Positions 45,561 to 58,738 are shown, counted from the first letter of the stretch. The stretch is DNA of 64,000 nt from Trileptium ribeirensis (GCA_030248225.1 JASANE010007482.1:1-64000); one strand, 5' to 3'. Notes: a model not told the origin generated them from the letters alone. Translations and numbers: made by a program.

Positions 45561-47607
45561 GACGGCTTTTCCTTCCGGTCAATAATCGAATATGAAGAAC
45601 GTAGATTAAAATATTAAGATAAAATACCCTGGGTAAATCGTATATCAATATATAAATCGTGTATAAAAATATCTATAAAAATATATACACTATATGAAAT
45701 TATCATTATCTATAAACATAAAATACACAATATAGTATTATCGGATATACCTACCTATATATAATATAAAAAATGAAAATATCTATTATAGTAAAGAACC
45801 CATAAAAATGATCAAGGCTGCCATAAATAACCATTTTAGAAAGCGGATTTCAGTCTGAGATAAAGAAAATTTATGTTTTATAAGCAGTGTGCTACGCTGG
45901 GTGGACATTCATTGCCAGTCGGAAACTCATTTTAAAAATCCTTGAATACGATATTATGACGAGAAATATGTATAGCATTAATTTATGGCGTATTAGTTGC
46001 AGTGAAGGTTGGATTATAAAACTAAAGATCATTTGATTAGGTAGAATGGCCCTGGAATTAGGTACGACGTCCGATAATACCTTAAATTCGAAATGACCTT
46101 TAGTGGCCTGTCGTGAAAGTGTATGTTAATCATCAGGCAGTGCAGATATATACTTTATTGCGGTTTAGCGAAAGCAAGGCTACGGGGCCATCACAACTAT
46201 TAAAATGAGCCTTTCAGGGAAAAAATTTAATTGCAAGTAAAGTTTTGTAGAAGGAAATTCAATCTCTGGGATTTTAAGTTATACCGACTGCCGTTTCTAA
46301 AAAATAAAATAGGCCCAACGCAAGTTTTAGCGGCGTAAGTGCATTCTTTACAATTCTCGACATAGTAAACTTTATCTTGGATTGGAGACAGCAAAAATGG
46401 TGCGGTTTATAACTACTAGTCCAGCGATTCGCTTCTTAAGACCAGACAGGCAGCGAGCAAATCATGCGATCCTTAAACATAATGCGTCCAAAAAAATTTA
46501 TTCAACTCAGGTCTGCTGCCAATACCGACACTGAGTCAGGCATTGTCAAAACAAAGAATCATCGAGACAAATCTAATGCTGCCAAAAAGAAGTCCATAGA
46601 ATTGTGGCGGGAATAACAAATGCATAATCTCACGGCTGCTGGCAAGTAGCTTCTAATCGAAGACAGCGGGAAGTAGATCATCGTTCGATAACACTTCCAC
46701 AGCTGACTGTCTGTGGTCTAAAAGATTATCGTGCCACACCGATACTGAAATTAGACCTATAATATTGAACTGGATAGTTGTAACGCAGGTGCAGAATATG
46801 GATGAACCGTAGGTCTGAATATTGATATAACAAATCAAACACTATCAACTGCCAGCGCGAACAGCGAGCGCTAGTGAAGAAAAAGTGTAAAGCTGAATTA
46901 TATATATGAAAAATTTGCACAGGGGTCGCAAATCTGGCTATGGCCTTCTGAATAACGAACACTAATATGTGCGCATTTACTACTAGGCAAAAATTCCGTT
47001 AGTCGGACCGTCAAGGTATAAGTGTATAAGCCACCTGCTAATAAGCAAAGGAAGAAGACGCGTCGCCCCGATAACTAAAAATGCGTGAGATATAGTAACG
47101 CAATCAATATTAGACGTTAAAGCCAATGACCAAAAACTAGATTTATGACCGAAAGGCGGCATTACGAAACGTTAAATGTACTACACAGTGAACCATTTTT
47201 GAATAAGATACCCGATGTAATAAACCGAAAAATGGGACTGACGGAGAAAACGCGACTATCAGCGGCATACAATTAGCATAGCAAGAAAATGCTTCAAAAC
47301 TATGGTAATCCGGCGTAGTGTTACCATTGCTGAGACGTGTTCAGAGTTCCAGTTATACCAAAAACTATCAATTCCAGTAGCTTTTGATGAACAAAGTTCT
47401 GCATAAAAACGTGGAGTTGTGGTTGAAGTATCCGATGCAAACAAATCAACGATTAATGCGCCAAATCGTCGGTTCAACGCATTGAAAAGGAATATATCAG
47501 CTAGTCAACTGAGTCAAGATGTTTAGCCAAACAACCCGCCATAGCATTTCGTTCTCGAGGAACTCAAGCGAAATCGTCCGGTATCCAATTAATAAAAGTT
47601 ATATAAA
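45561..47607. other. No gene seen between the duplicates
   Basis: AT-rich at 45,650-45,780 (TATATA/AATATA runs). The remaining sequence has no recognisable motif on either strand. Confidence 0.45.
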
Positions 47608-48423
47608 AATATCGTGCAAAAACATTTTCGCACAGCTCGAGTGTTCTTTCGCCACTCGATGCTCATTTTTGTTGTGCCGAAGAACAACAAATCATTCAGT
47701 ACTGGCTGAAGTAACAGGCAATGTCAAAAGTATTTGGATGAGCCGTTTCACTCCGGGTTATAATAGTGCGTCGCAGTGTGCCATTGCAACTATCGCCGTT
47801 GATGCATTATTTTGCCCAGCTACACATTTAGCGCGCCATCGTAGATGCTCACTGCTGAACAACACAACGTTCTCCGACATTACTATAGCAAACAAACTAT
47901 ACTGCTTTTGGCATCCTTAATGCTGCTTGCGAACGCTGAAGAACCCAATGAAATCGTCATTGACAGTATGAGTTTTTCTATTGACGTACCGAATGGCGAC
48001 ACTCATTTGTTCGCGTCGGCTCGTATCCGTTGTTTCGTCTGCGATTACGCAGAACACGTTTGTATCATTAACCTGTTTCGCCATCGCTGTTGTTATTTGG
48101 TCACCGATAATTTCAATCAGTTTGTTTTGGACGTTTTTTGAAATGTACATTCTAGGTCACCACAACCTTTGAAGTATTGGTCAAGGACATGGTATCCACG
48201 TAGGGGCATGAATATTAAAGAAGGATCGATATTTGCATTTTCTCGCTACTGGACTAAAACACTCGTCGTCGCCTTCGACAGTAACACTGCCTTCATCGGC
48301 AATATGGGAAAGCACATCGCCATCGTTCTTGTGCACCCACAAAGATATAGCAATACCGCCAATAAAGTCAATAGCTCTGACGATTGGCACCAAACGCTGG
48401 CTATTCTCTGCAGCCTTAAACAA
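47608..48423 (-). pseudogene. hAT-type transposase (DUF4371/ZMYM-like), deleted and frameshifted
   Basis: The minus strand has three conserved pieces. 48,423-48,181 includes IDFIGGIAISLWVHKNDGD and FSPVARKCKYRSFF, the region before the catalytic core. 48,150-47,917 includes YISKNVQNKLIEIIGDQI and FCVIADETTDTSRREQMSVA, with the first catalytic Asp of the DDE triad in the ADETTD motif. 47,751-47,608 has RLIQILLTLPVTSASTE, a TGA stop, then FVVLRHNKNEH: the hAT C-terminal dimerisation domain. Most of the middle of the enzyme is deleted, and pieces lie in different frames. Intact relatives are about 600-800 residues. No terminal repeats were located. A dead element in the unique DNA between duplicates. 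Confidence 0.75.
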
Positions 48424-50284
48424 ACCCTCAGTTAATAAACGACGTAATAAATAATTTTGAGTAGTGATTTCGAATATACGGCGATAATTTTGGTACCATT
48501 CGACTTACCTCATCGATGAAATCATTACCATAGAGTTTACCTTAGGTATACCAAACCTTAATTACCTTTGGGTTTACCCTTAGGCAATAGAAAACATTAA
48601 TTTAGCAACAACACAGTTTTCAACTCCGTAACTGTTGAACTCTAAGATGAGTACGTCGCATACTATGTTACATATAACGTGCACTGTTTGGGAGCAGTTG
48701 ATGAGCAACGCCATATTTCAAGCTAATAATGTTTAATAGCTAGGAAAAAAGCGAACCGATTTAGTAATATCGGTCAACGAGTAAAAGTACCCTAGAAATT
48801 TAAATTTTAGTGCCAAATCGAAGCAAATTTTATTGGGTCTTTTCGGTGATAGGTCTCAAAATTATCGAATATGTAAAGTTTAATAACCATTCGAATTCAA
48901 CTGACGAGGAGAGCCAATTGGTTCGCAAATGACTAAATTGGTTCTTGAATTAAAGACCTACGGCCAGTTTTGTGTAATCATAAGCCTTAGCTTAAATGTT
49001 ATATATGGATTCAGCTGACTGTTATGCCGTTCTGCTCAACCCGTCAATGCGGTTCGAATGCTTAGTAGCATTATATATATATGTATATATATGTGTGTGT
49101 TTATATGTGTATTTTATCCTTGATTTGTATTGCATCGGCGAGGCCTTATATTTATCCGGTAACCGTTTTAGGCACTGAATAAGGCAGTAAAACTACCAAT
49201 TTGATGCCAAAATTGCATAGGTATTGTTGTTGTTATTGCTTGAGGATGACGGACGTTGTCAAACGTATACGGATTACTTGTAAATATCGCCTCTATATTG
49301 CTTATGTATATATTGCTCATGATAGGATTATATAAATTTTTGCCATATGGATACCATTTTTCATAAAATCAATTACAGAAGCCTTTTCATGATATACTCA
49401 TATTTACTGAAGTTAACAAACTGTCACGTACAAATTATGTGGGAGTTCATTTTAGGGGCGTACACCATGCCAGTAATTTGCAATGTCAAATGGTTTTTGC
49501 GTACCATTTACCATTAATCGTGATATGATCGTAAACGTCGTTTCCAGACCATGAATTGGTTTGACAAAACAGTAATCCAGGTGCACTTACCTAAAATGGT
49601 CTCACGCATTAATCTAAGCGATACCCTGCGCTTGCGAAAAGTCACCATGAGATTTATGACAGCACATCCGCTCACCTCACTTGTAGACTTGAAGCGTGTA
49701 CCCGCAAGTGTTAAAAGTGCGCTTCTTTATCGTACTAACAACACAAGATAAAAAACCGGATGACATATAGGCTCGGTTGGCTGAACTACTGCTGATTTCC
49801 TAAAATATGCTGACAATGACATTTGATGCTTAGCAGAAGCGAGAACATCACGCACTAGAGAGCTAGAGCCGAAAGTATCTGTCGTCAAACGCAGCTTAGG
49901 TGCACCCCTGAAGTTCCTAGCTTCCTCAACTCTTCATTACTAGAGCCAGAAGACAACTCATTGCACATAAGTCTAGTCTACTAGGCGCTCATACTATTGG
50001 TGTCAGTGAAGAACGAGAAGTGATATTGCTGCTATGTAAAATACACCGTATATTATGAAATGTATTATATTAGGTCAGTTTTTAATAGCTACTATGTCTG
50101 ATAAGCAATGGTTATGCATTTGAGATAAAAAAAACCTAACTGAATATGTCAAAGCTTGACTGCTTATCACGGTGAAACAAATAAGAACAAAACGGTCAGG
50201 AGGGTATCCGAAGAGTTTAAACGCATGCTCTAAGTTTATATTCCCGCAATGTCTTTGCACCGCGATTAGTTCCTTTCCAAACTA
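48424..50284. other. No gene seen; contains TA/TG microsatellite
   Basis: A (TA)n/(TG)n microsatellite lies at 49,071-49,110. Otherwise AT-rich without recognisable genes. Confidence 0.45.
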
Positions 50285-50360
50285 AAGTTCGATGTGGGGC
50301 TCGAACTCCCTTTCACCACCTCGAGTTCCGCCAGTGCGTAATACAGTTAGAATCCTAAAC
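50285..50360 (-). repeat. tRNA-like relic
   Basis: On the minus strand GGGAGTTCGAGCCCC (about 50,294-50,308) is a good box B with a paired T stem. The upstream part (TACGCACTGGCGGAACTC) is only a loose box A match. Probably a decayed tRNA or tRNA-derived repeat. Confidence 0.35.
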
Positions 50361-51867
50361 AGGAATCTACGAGACATGACTCAATCAGAAAAATGTAAAA
50401 GCTGACACAGGGAAATATAGCTAACAGCATATGTGGGCGAAATCCGAAGTCCCAGTGGATAGCGGGTGCTTGGCTAGGGGTCTGGGAGAGTCGTCAGGAA
50501 AGGTATGTATAGGTCTAACAATCAAAAGTATTTTTCCGTAAGCGAGTATTTTTTCAACACGACCGTCCAGTAAAGCGCGCGGTAGTCTCATTCGTATTGA
50601 AAACAAAACCTAATATTTAGTAGAAAGCATAAGTTGAAGTTTCGTAATGTTAACGGTAAATGCTACTTGAAACACGTCCTGTAATGCAATGGGTAAGTAG
50701 TGCAACACGAGACCTAGTCACGAAATGCAGGATGGCTGAATCGATTTGGCTCAATTTTTACAACACCAGTTTTTGCAAATAACAACGCAATACCGATAAC
50801 AACGTAATAAACATAAAATTGTAAAAATAAGTAATACATCAAACATCGCATTTTTGTTAAACAAACGCTATTTTGGCTTTTAGAAGTTTTCGTCTGTTAT
50901 ATATGCCTAGATGACTGTTGGCGGGCATCGGTTACTTCTCAGAGTGTCAAACTGACCAGCCGCCCTGCGTGCACAAAATTTTAGTAATTGTTAGCAAAAT
51001 TACAAAATTATAAGGAAAAACTGACAAAAATAGGAAAAATTATGATGAACAATTGGTGACAATGAAGAAATATACTTGTTGTCAATATTCCACACCCCCG
51101 AATACACTCACCCTTCTCCACCGCCCCCAAATCTCCCCAATAGCCGAAGGACCTTGGGCCCTATTGCAACTCCCTACGGTTAAAACATATCGCCGCAAGC
51201 GAAGCGAAAATTTAAATACTAATGTTTATAGACTAACATACGATAAGACTGCTATTTGTCAACTTAGATTTTCGGTACTAATAGCAAGACAAACCAAACA
51301 AAGCCTACTGTTAACAAGGAAGTAACGTTTAAAATCACCCGCCTCTCTTTGGCGTGGTTTCTCTTATTCACTGTGTCTCTTGCTGCAAATATTGTATGTC
51401 TGTCTTTACGGTACATAAAAATGCTGATGTAGATGAAAATATACATATAATCTTAAACAAAGTATTTATTGTGCCACGAGATTCTAAATTATTATTTCAT
51501 GAGCGATCAAAATTTTCAAAATCAAAATCAAAGCCAATTTAGAACTTTTAGGCCAAATTAGTGATTGCGGACAGTAGCAAACTAATTCAATTTAGAACAA
51601 CATTGTTTATGATAGGAATAGTCGGTCTGGCGAAAGTTTCACCCTGATATAATAGGTACATTGGAACTTTAATTTGACTTTTTAAACGCCATGTCATAAA
51701 TATTACACAACAAGAATTCCAAACATAATTATATATATATTAATAATAATAGATAATATAACATTTAATAATAATATATAATATACAAAATTGTCAATAT
51801 AAACTAATATTGGCTGGAAAAATAGTTTTCAGATAAATGTGCAATCAGTAATTTCATACACAAATAT

Positions 51868-52118
51868 TTATTTGTGTAAAAGTTTCAGGTGCTAAAATAA
51901 AATTGATGTTGAATATTTTCTGTAACCATGGCTTCGTTGTAGTAAGTTTTTTATAAACGTAATATTTGCAGTTTGTGTTGCAGAATATTCGTTTAAAAAT
52001 AGAACTAAAAACAACAGCCGATAGAATGCAGCAGCTTGTCCAGAAAAACCTTCAGCGAAGGGCTCTCGATATGTTAGTTAAGCATAGTTTAATAATATAT
52101 ATTACGTTATAAAAACAG
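51868..52118. other. 251-bp tract identical between duplicates (copy B)
   Basis: Exact partner of 36,301-36,551; see that entry. Confidence 0.35.
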
Positions 52119-52775
52119 TAGCATGGTATAGCTCACGACAACATAATCGCAAAAACCGCTAAAACCTGTTTGCGTAGAAATGGCTAGCCTAAGCTAAGGT
52201 TTTTATATGAGATTTATACTAAGCATAAAGTCTAGTTCGGACTTCTCCTGCCACCGAAGCTCCTTCTCCGCAAGTCTACTTTTAAAAACACGGTGTTACG
52301 CTCATCAGCTTGACTTGTGCAAAAGCCACATATTTTAGAATTTGTTTTAGCAGTGCGCGAAAACCAAACTTGCAAATATATAAGAAAAATTGGCATAAAC
52401 ACATGATTAGTGCAGTATTAGAAAATAGAGATACATTTTTATAACAATTCTACCATGTTTATTACCTAGTTACCGCAACACCGCCTTGAGTAGAACAGAA
52501 ATTTATTAAGTTCCCATTTTCGTGAGCGCATGATAAACGATAACAAAAGTCTTTGGTATCGTTATTTAAACTTTTCTTTCGGAACTTAACAGTGAAAACT
52601 TTTGAAACAGTGTGGCCGTACTTGGTATAAATTCAAAAGAATTCCACTTTTGTAATAGTACAGCCGAGCCCAGCTATATAACATTTTCCACCATGGTTGT
52701 GTAGGAAGGAAAAGATTTGTATATTCCAAATACTGCTCACTATCACATAACGCTACGTGTCTGCGCTGGAGCCGC

Positions 52776-53255
52776 TCAGTCAGTAACTGTTACTTTAGTT
52801 TTGAATGAATATTCTGTACTTCTCGCTATGGAAGATAAACTATCGATATCGCTTAAAGATAAAGCGTTTATTTTTCGAGAAATCCGCGTATTCCTGACCT
52901 TTTTGATACTAGGTTTTAAATGTTGCCATGTTATCGCCCGATTTAAATTTGATATCATCCGATTGGCTGTGATGAGATGATGACAAATATGCCAGAATAA
53001 TCTGAGGTACTGCATACTGATGCAAAATATCTTTCGCTTTCTCTCCGACAGTGTACACTTATCCCGACAATCATCTGGTATATTATCGCGGTAATGATGT
53101 TTATTCCTGACTGTCCGTGTGTTGGATTTGCTTATATTATTTGCGTTCCTATGCACTAACGCAGAAATATGGGCTCCGCTACTGACTGCCCACTGATTGC
53201 TGAACATCGCTGCCCAAACCCCCGAATAGTTTTGTGAAATGTTTGGCAGATTCAC
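52776..53255 (-). other. 159-codon open frame, intact only in copy B
   Basis: The longest frame in the duplicated block. It opens with GTG and is rich in Ser, Asn and Arg, with no recognised domain. The copy A equivalent (about 37,200-37,690) has at least one stop (TAG where copy B has CGG) and indels. It may be chance, or a decayed gene intact in one copy. No ATG or splice context supports it. Confidence 0.2.
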
Positions 53256-54229
53256 TTAAAAATCTTTTGGACCCTACCCACTTGATGGTAAAAATTGATA
53301 TATAATTGCCCCGCCACATTTTCAGTTTTCCGCCCGACTCATCTTTAGGGGCCCGGAACTATATTCGAAAAAAGAAACAGCTTAGTGTGCTGTGTTAGGC
53401 GACGACATCCCCTTGTCTTAAGCTTAGTTTAAGCGTTACATGATAAAGGCTTACGAAAGTGTAAGCCTTAAGTGTAGTATATTAGAAACGGCACATCACG
53501 CATTTTACTTCCGTCCCTACAAGTTATATCGGTCTTTTAAACTATGTTGACATAGTGACTGTACCGCTATTAATCGCAAACCCCAAAACTAATTGATTTG
53601 AAACCAGGGCCGCTCCATGACTGATACCTACGATGCCTTTTATCATGCTTGGTTTTGGATTAGGTAGGTAGAGCATATATGGACATTTTTGATTTTTCGC
53701 TAGAAAGTCCCACTAGATTATCCGACACCACTCTCATTTGTAGGTTTCGTCCGTTCTTTTGATTGGTCATGACATTAGAGCTGCGGTGTGAACCCTGAGC
53801 AGTAGCTCCGAAAATCGGGAAATCTAAAAAGCAATAGGTGAAAATTGGAAACTTAAAAATTTGCCATGTCTTTTATTTAATAGAGGTATATATTTATTTG
53901 GAAAACGTTTTCACAATTATTCGCAAAATTGGTTGTGCTTTCGCCTGAGTGGTTATTATGCAAATGTGGTTTGTGACTACAGAAAATGCGAAGTGTAAAA
54001 AAGGTATGAGATTTCATATTCTGCATGTCAAGGGATTGGGCGACTCAAAAACAGCGTCTCACGCGTCTCTGCTTGTACTATTCGCACAGTTAGGCATACA
54101 TTCATGGTTAAGATTTAGGCTTAGCGAACAGATTCATACTGCTTAAAATCAGCCTCTGTTTAGGCAAGAGTTTCTTCTACATTAATGAACAAGCACAAAT
54201 TTCGTTGTTTTGGTACGAAAGAGAACGCT

Positions 54230-54523
54230 TTATATATAATAAACAAAATTTGGACAACGGATATTATAGAAACATAGTCTTACTGCATATTTTTGAACTA
54301 AGATCGTTGAGCTGAGCGGAACAATGCCAAAGTTTTTGTTGTGCGCCAATTTCCTGAATTCCTTCCACCCAGTGGAATAGGACCCCAAAGTTTCTGCCTT
54401 TGACGCGCTGAATTTGTTAACGAATGGCGTATCCTTTCCCTCTCTTTCCATAGTGAAAAACGTGTACAGATCCTCCACAAAAAAACACCCTTCCACATTC
54501 CCTATAGTATAAAACCATCCCAC
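54230..54523 (-). other. Open frame with tyrosine-recombinase-like N-terminal pattern
   Basis: The frame contains KAETLGSYSTGWKEFRKLA followed by IVPLSSTILVQKYAV. This resembles the SAM-like core-binding domain of tyrosine recombinases (SYSxxWxxF ... LPASxxxVxxYL), as found in Crypton and DIRS/Ngaro elements. Only about 45 residues fit and no catalytic R...HxxR...Y region was found downstream (54,230 to 53,260). The copy A counterpart is frameshifted near its 5' end. A weak, speculative relic. Confidence 0.2.
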
Positions 54524-54527
54524 AATA

Positions 54528-54734
54528 GTGAAGTCATTGAGTCGCCACTGCGCAGATATATTTCTAATATTATTGCTCGCGTTAGTTTACAACCTAGAGG
54601 CTAAATCCCGAAGAGAGAAGGAATTATGCTCTGTAGCACTTTGGGCAAAAAAAGTGAAGACCCATTCTTTCATCCGTGCGGTGTGTTCCCCCGAATTAAG
54701 CATTAAATCCACAGAACGACGAATTGCAATATGA
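54528..54734 (+). other. Open frame kept in both duplicates (copy B)
   Basis: Partner of 38,968-39,174: 68 codons from GTG with a hydrophobic N-terminus. See that entry for why it is doubtful. Confidence 0.15.
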
Positions 54735-55081
54735 TAAAATACAACACCTTCACTGTGCTGCAACATTCTTCCAGTTCAAACAGGACACTAAACGTGAATA
54801 GCAGGGCGCTTATTTTGAATGATCTGAATAAAATCGCGCTTTTTGGACGGCTAGCAGTAGTAGTTTGATGTGTAAATTTTAGTACCATGCTAAGTTATTT
54901 TATAGATTATCCACAAATCGGGGAAATTCGTGTAAATTTTCAGGCTGCTACATGGAACCATAAATTTTTTAAATTGTGGTTCTTCGAAAATTTGATGAAT
55001 CCAGTAAGTTTCTGGGTGCTAACCTTAAAACAGTAATTATCGTAATTCGTAAATTTATGGCTTTAATGATTTGCAGGCATT

Positions 55082-55395
55082 AAATTTTTATCGGAGTATT
55101 TGTATCATATAAGTAAGATACAAAACCTGGGGCAGTATCTTTATCACAGAAATAAGCGGAATAATAAAATATAGACTGACGGTGATACACTGCAATCAGG
55201 CTTTCTGTGTCAGTATCTTACCGTAGAAGCATGATACAAACACCCGAGTCAGTATCGTTATCACCGAAGTTAGCGGAAAAAGAAAATGTGGACTGGCGGT
55301 GTTACCCTGTAATCAGGTTTTCTGAATCAGTATCCTATCATAGAAGTATGATACAAAAACCTACATAAGTATCATTATCACAGAAGTAAGCGCTA
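55082..55395. repeat. Tandem repeat, 117 bp, about 2.6 units
   Basis: Units at 55,209 and 55,326 begin TCAGTATC(T/C)TA(C/T)C and carry GTGATACAAA, TCAGTATC(G/T)TTATCAC and AAGTTAGCGG-like blocks. The first part (55,082-55,208) is the only portion also present in copy A. Confidence 0.7.
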
Positions 55396-56253
55396 CAAAA
55401 TTATGTTCGTAGTGAAATGATACCTAGTGACTTGGACAGAACAATAACTATTTGGAGCATATGAGCAGTCATTTCGGCGCATCATGATGTTCAACTGTAT
55501 ATACTTGAGGTCCCGCAACACAAGGTGGTAAAACAAAATAGATTATATTGCAGCTTTATAAACATGTTTGGGGCCAATTTCAATATATATAATCCAAATA
55601 AAAATGCGAAATATAAATTATTAAAAATGGCCGCCGTATTCAGTGTGATGCTAGTGGAGGCCTACCCTTTTGCCGAACATTTGGACCCGTACAAGCTCGA
55701 CAGCAGTAACTGGAGGCATAGCTAAAGTCCCCGTAGATAGTTATTTCCGACCGCGGAGTACCCATAATACGTATCTCGGAAAGATGAATTATCTCAGCCC
55801 AACCTAGAACACGCGGCCTTAATATCGTCGTTTAATCCGACTGTACTGAACCAAGCAATGAACTGTAAGGATTGAACCACTGACCCGTGTACATGTGGCG
55901 TATGAGTTGAATAAATATAATTTTGACTGTGTGTCAAATCATATCATTGTCAACCATTTCATAAAAAAAGAAACTAGGTCAATTTTTAACACACGGACAA
56001 AAATGTTTAAAAATTTTTGAAACATAATTGTTTCAAGTCACGCAACAAAACCCAAGGTTGTATTGAACAATACTCTGCAAGCCGCTGCGATTTTTGTAGA
56101 AATATATGAAACTACACATTTTCTTTGCTAAGTTGTAACACATTTAGCGACACAACATTGTACACAGACGAATGTGAAAATGTGCAAAATTACAAATATA
56201 TACATGTATAAACATAAAACCATATATATTTGGTGTACGTGTATTGAACCGAA
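55199..56253. other. 1,055-bp block present only in copy B
   Basis: Copy A runs from CAATCA (to 42,820) straight into ATAAAAATAATCG. Copy B has this block between the same two words. It contains the 117-bp tandem units, a small GC-richer piece at 55,620-55,730 (a frame with MAAVFSVMLVEAYPFAEHLD) and AT-rich DNA with a minus-strand box B-like GTGGTTCAATCC near 55,880. No transposon ends are evident. Confidence 0.65.
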
Positions 56254-57344
56254 ATAAAAATAATCGTCCAAGAGACTTTATCCTTTCGATATTTTGAAAT
56301 GATAGAACATCTGATGGTTAATTGCTGCTCACGCATATGGTTTTGTATAAGTTTGCCCGTAGCTAGGTTGACTTCGAAACCATATGTGCCTTAGAGCTGA
56401 CCGAGTGTATAAAGCCGTCCAAACTGCAGAAGTTCAAGTTTTGAATTATAATTATTGCTTCTAAACATGCTAGCCGAAACTGTCAAAGTTTTATCGAACT
56501 TTCCAAAAATTTCAAACATTTAAAACCGAAATTTCTAACATCAAGCTTCATAAAATGAAGTCTTGATTTCAAAATTGCCTACGTTTTCGCTTCATTTCTT
56601 TGTCAGAATAAAGTCGCCATTTTGCCAGAGCCTTAATTACAAACTGAAATCAAAAGCAGTGGTAAAATCGTTCTCATACTATTTTGAAGAACATTAAATA
56701 CTTTTGAACATTATCATCGATCATTATTGTTATAAAAGCTCTAAAGCACAAAACACTAACAATCTTTATCTGTAATGTTCTAAATTTAAATAAATTGTTT
56801 ACCTTGAAAGAGGTTTAACACACTGTCATCGTATGTTGAAGGAACGTTGAAAAGTTATGTAGGTTTTGTGTGTGTTGCCATGTTTTTCATATCGCCAGAA
56901 TTCATGACAGCTTTTCATCTCATTCTTCGTATGACCTTATATAAACGAGTCACTAATACTCTTTTGAAGAGTCCTGAATTTCAAGTGATTGTCATCCGCT
57001 CTTAATGTTTCCATAAGCGTTATAAACTTTAATTGTAAGTAAGCTCGCGGACCATGAATATCAAAGTTTGTATAAAAGAACGATATCGTTCCAAAAACTA
57101 TTTTTGATACCGGAAATTAAATAGAATAAAATCCGCAACTGGAAACCAATTAAAAACGTTTTAATTTCCGGCTCATTAAAAGCGAATTTCAACAGCATCG
57201 CATTTCATTAAATATTTATGATCTTGGATATGAACTTCTGCATTACTGTGTCATATTTATATCTATTGGACGATCGCCTTCTAGGAAGGATTCCCCTTCC
57301 CAACTTTATTCTCCCTCGCACTTTTCAAAGTGTCGTCATCATCA

Positions 57345-57600
57345 TAACATCATCATCATAATCGTCATCATCACCATCATCATCTCAGATACCTATTTCA
57401 GTCAGTAGCGAACTTGGAGAGTCCGCGCCCTATCACTACACCATAACTAATCATTGTAACTTCACCACCATAATCGTGCGCATCAATACCATTCCAATTG
57501 GGGCAAGCGATCTTGGATAATGTGCCCTTATTCTTTGCACTATGAGTCATTACTTCAACACCATCACCATGATCATAATCGCCATCATATCAGTTCAACA
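57345..57600. repeat. CAT/ATC-rich degenerate trinucleotide tract
   Basis: (CATCAT)-rich words recur here, in copy A at 43,895-44,160, and within 58,060-58,190. This suggests an old expanded repeat. Confidence 0.55.
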
Positions 57601-57991
57601 CATACCTGTAATGATAGGAAAATGTGTGTTCCAGAGATTTGCACTATCGCTAATCCGTCTAACATCATCCTTGATCCATGAATGGTTATCAATTACTAGT
57701 GTGACAATTCTTATAGATTTTCAGACAGTTATCGATTTCAGAGAGTTTATTTAACCAAGGTTGTTGATCTAACATGCTTCGACGTGTTTCACCTTTGATT
57801 TGCTTACACCACAGATGGGGAACCGCATCTGCTGAGACGAAGTAGAATTGTTGCTGTTCGATATTTAGTGAGAGAAAGAGTGCAATATAATGTTCTGTTG
57901 CTGCTCACTCGTTTTAATATGTCACGACCAGTTTGACTCAGACATTCTCTTTCTGTGGTTCCTGCCAGTGAGATGGACCCTCGCACCACAT

Positions 57992-58738
57992 GATTGACAG
58001 TGACTGTCTGGGTTCAGATGTTCTAGAAAGCCTACAAATTTACACGTGATGTGGTCTACCATTATCACCACGGCCATCATGATCATCATCTCAGTTAGTT
58101 GCGTACGTCACTAAAGATCTTGCAGTTGCTCTCCTTATCACTGCATCACGATCAACCATTGCAATATTATCATGACCATTTATCATCTTAGTTTAGTTAT
58201 ACGTATACATCGGTAGCGCAGAGCTGGGAGCGGCGAATAAGATTCTGCCCCACCCGGTGCTAGATGCCCGTTTGTCCCACCGCATCCTGTGCGTGAACTG
58301 AACAGCTACGAAACAGACTCACGCTGCTAGGCGATAACATCTGAATGCACACTATTCTTAAAATTAATTCCTGATTTACACGCCAAATTGTTTATGACTC
58401 CAAATAATTACTGGAGTAATGCGGCGTACACACTATAATGTCCCCGCTGTTTGGAACTTGTGCCCCCCTGTCGTCGCGATCCTACCGAATAAACAGGCAA
58501 CGTGACACCCATACTGTAAATCAATTTCCGACTGTATACGACACAGCCCTAGCTACTATATTTTTCTTTACAGTGATCCACGTACCGTTAGCTACCAACT
58601 TGGCGCGAATTAACTGTTACGGACACCATCTGTAGCTAATCCGGTTTATTAGTCAACTGTGTTGTGCAGTTTTTAAATTCTCGATAATTGCATCTTGACG
58701 ATATGAACGTTTATGAACTAATACCGCACACTGTCAAT
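57992..58738. mobile_element. About 0.75-kb copy-B-only block bounded by a 10-bp inverted repeat
   Basis: ATTGACAGTG (57,993-58,002) and its exact complement CACTGTCAAT (58,729-58,738) sit at the boundaries where copy A reads CACCACAT directly into TAGGACTGAA. The inside includes CAT-rich DNA resembling the neighbouring tract, and at 58,418 an AATGCGGCG...ACTATAA stretch resembling the end of the 2.7-kb element. Either a transposon insertion in B or a deletion in A. The target duplication is unclear. Confidence 0.5.
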
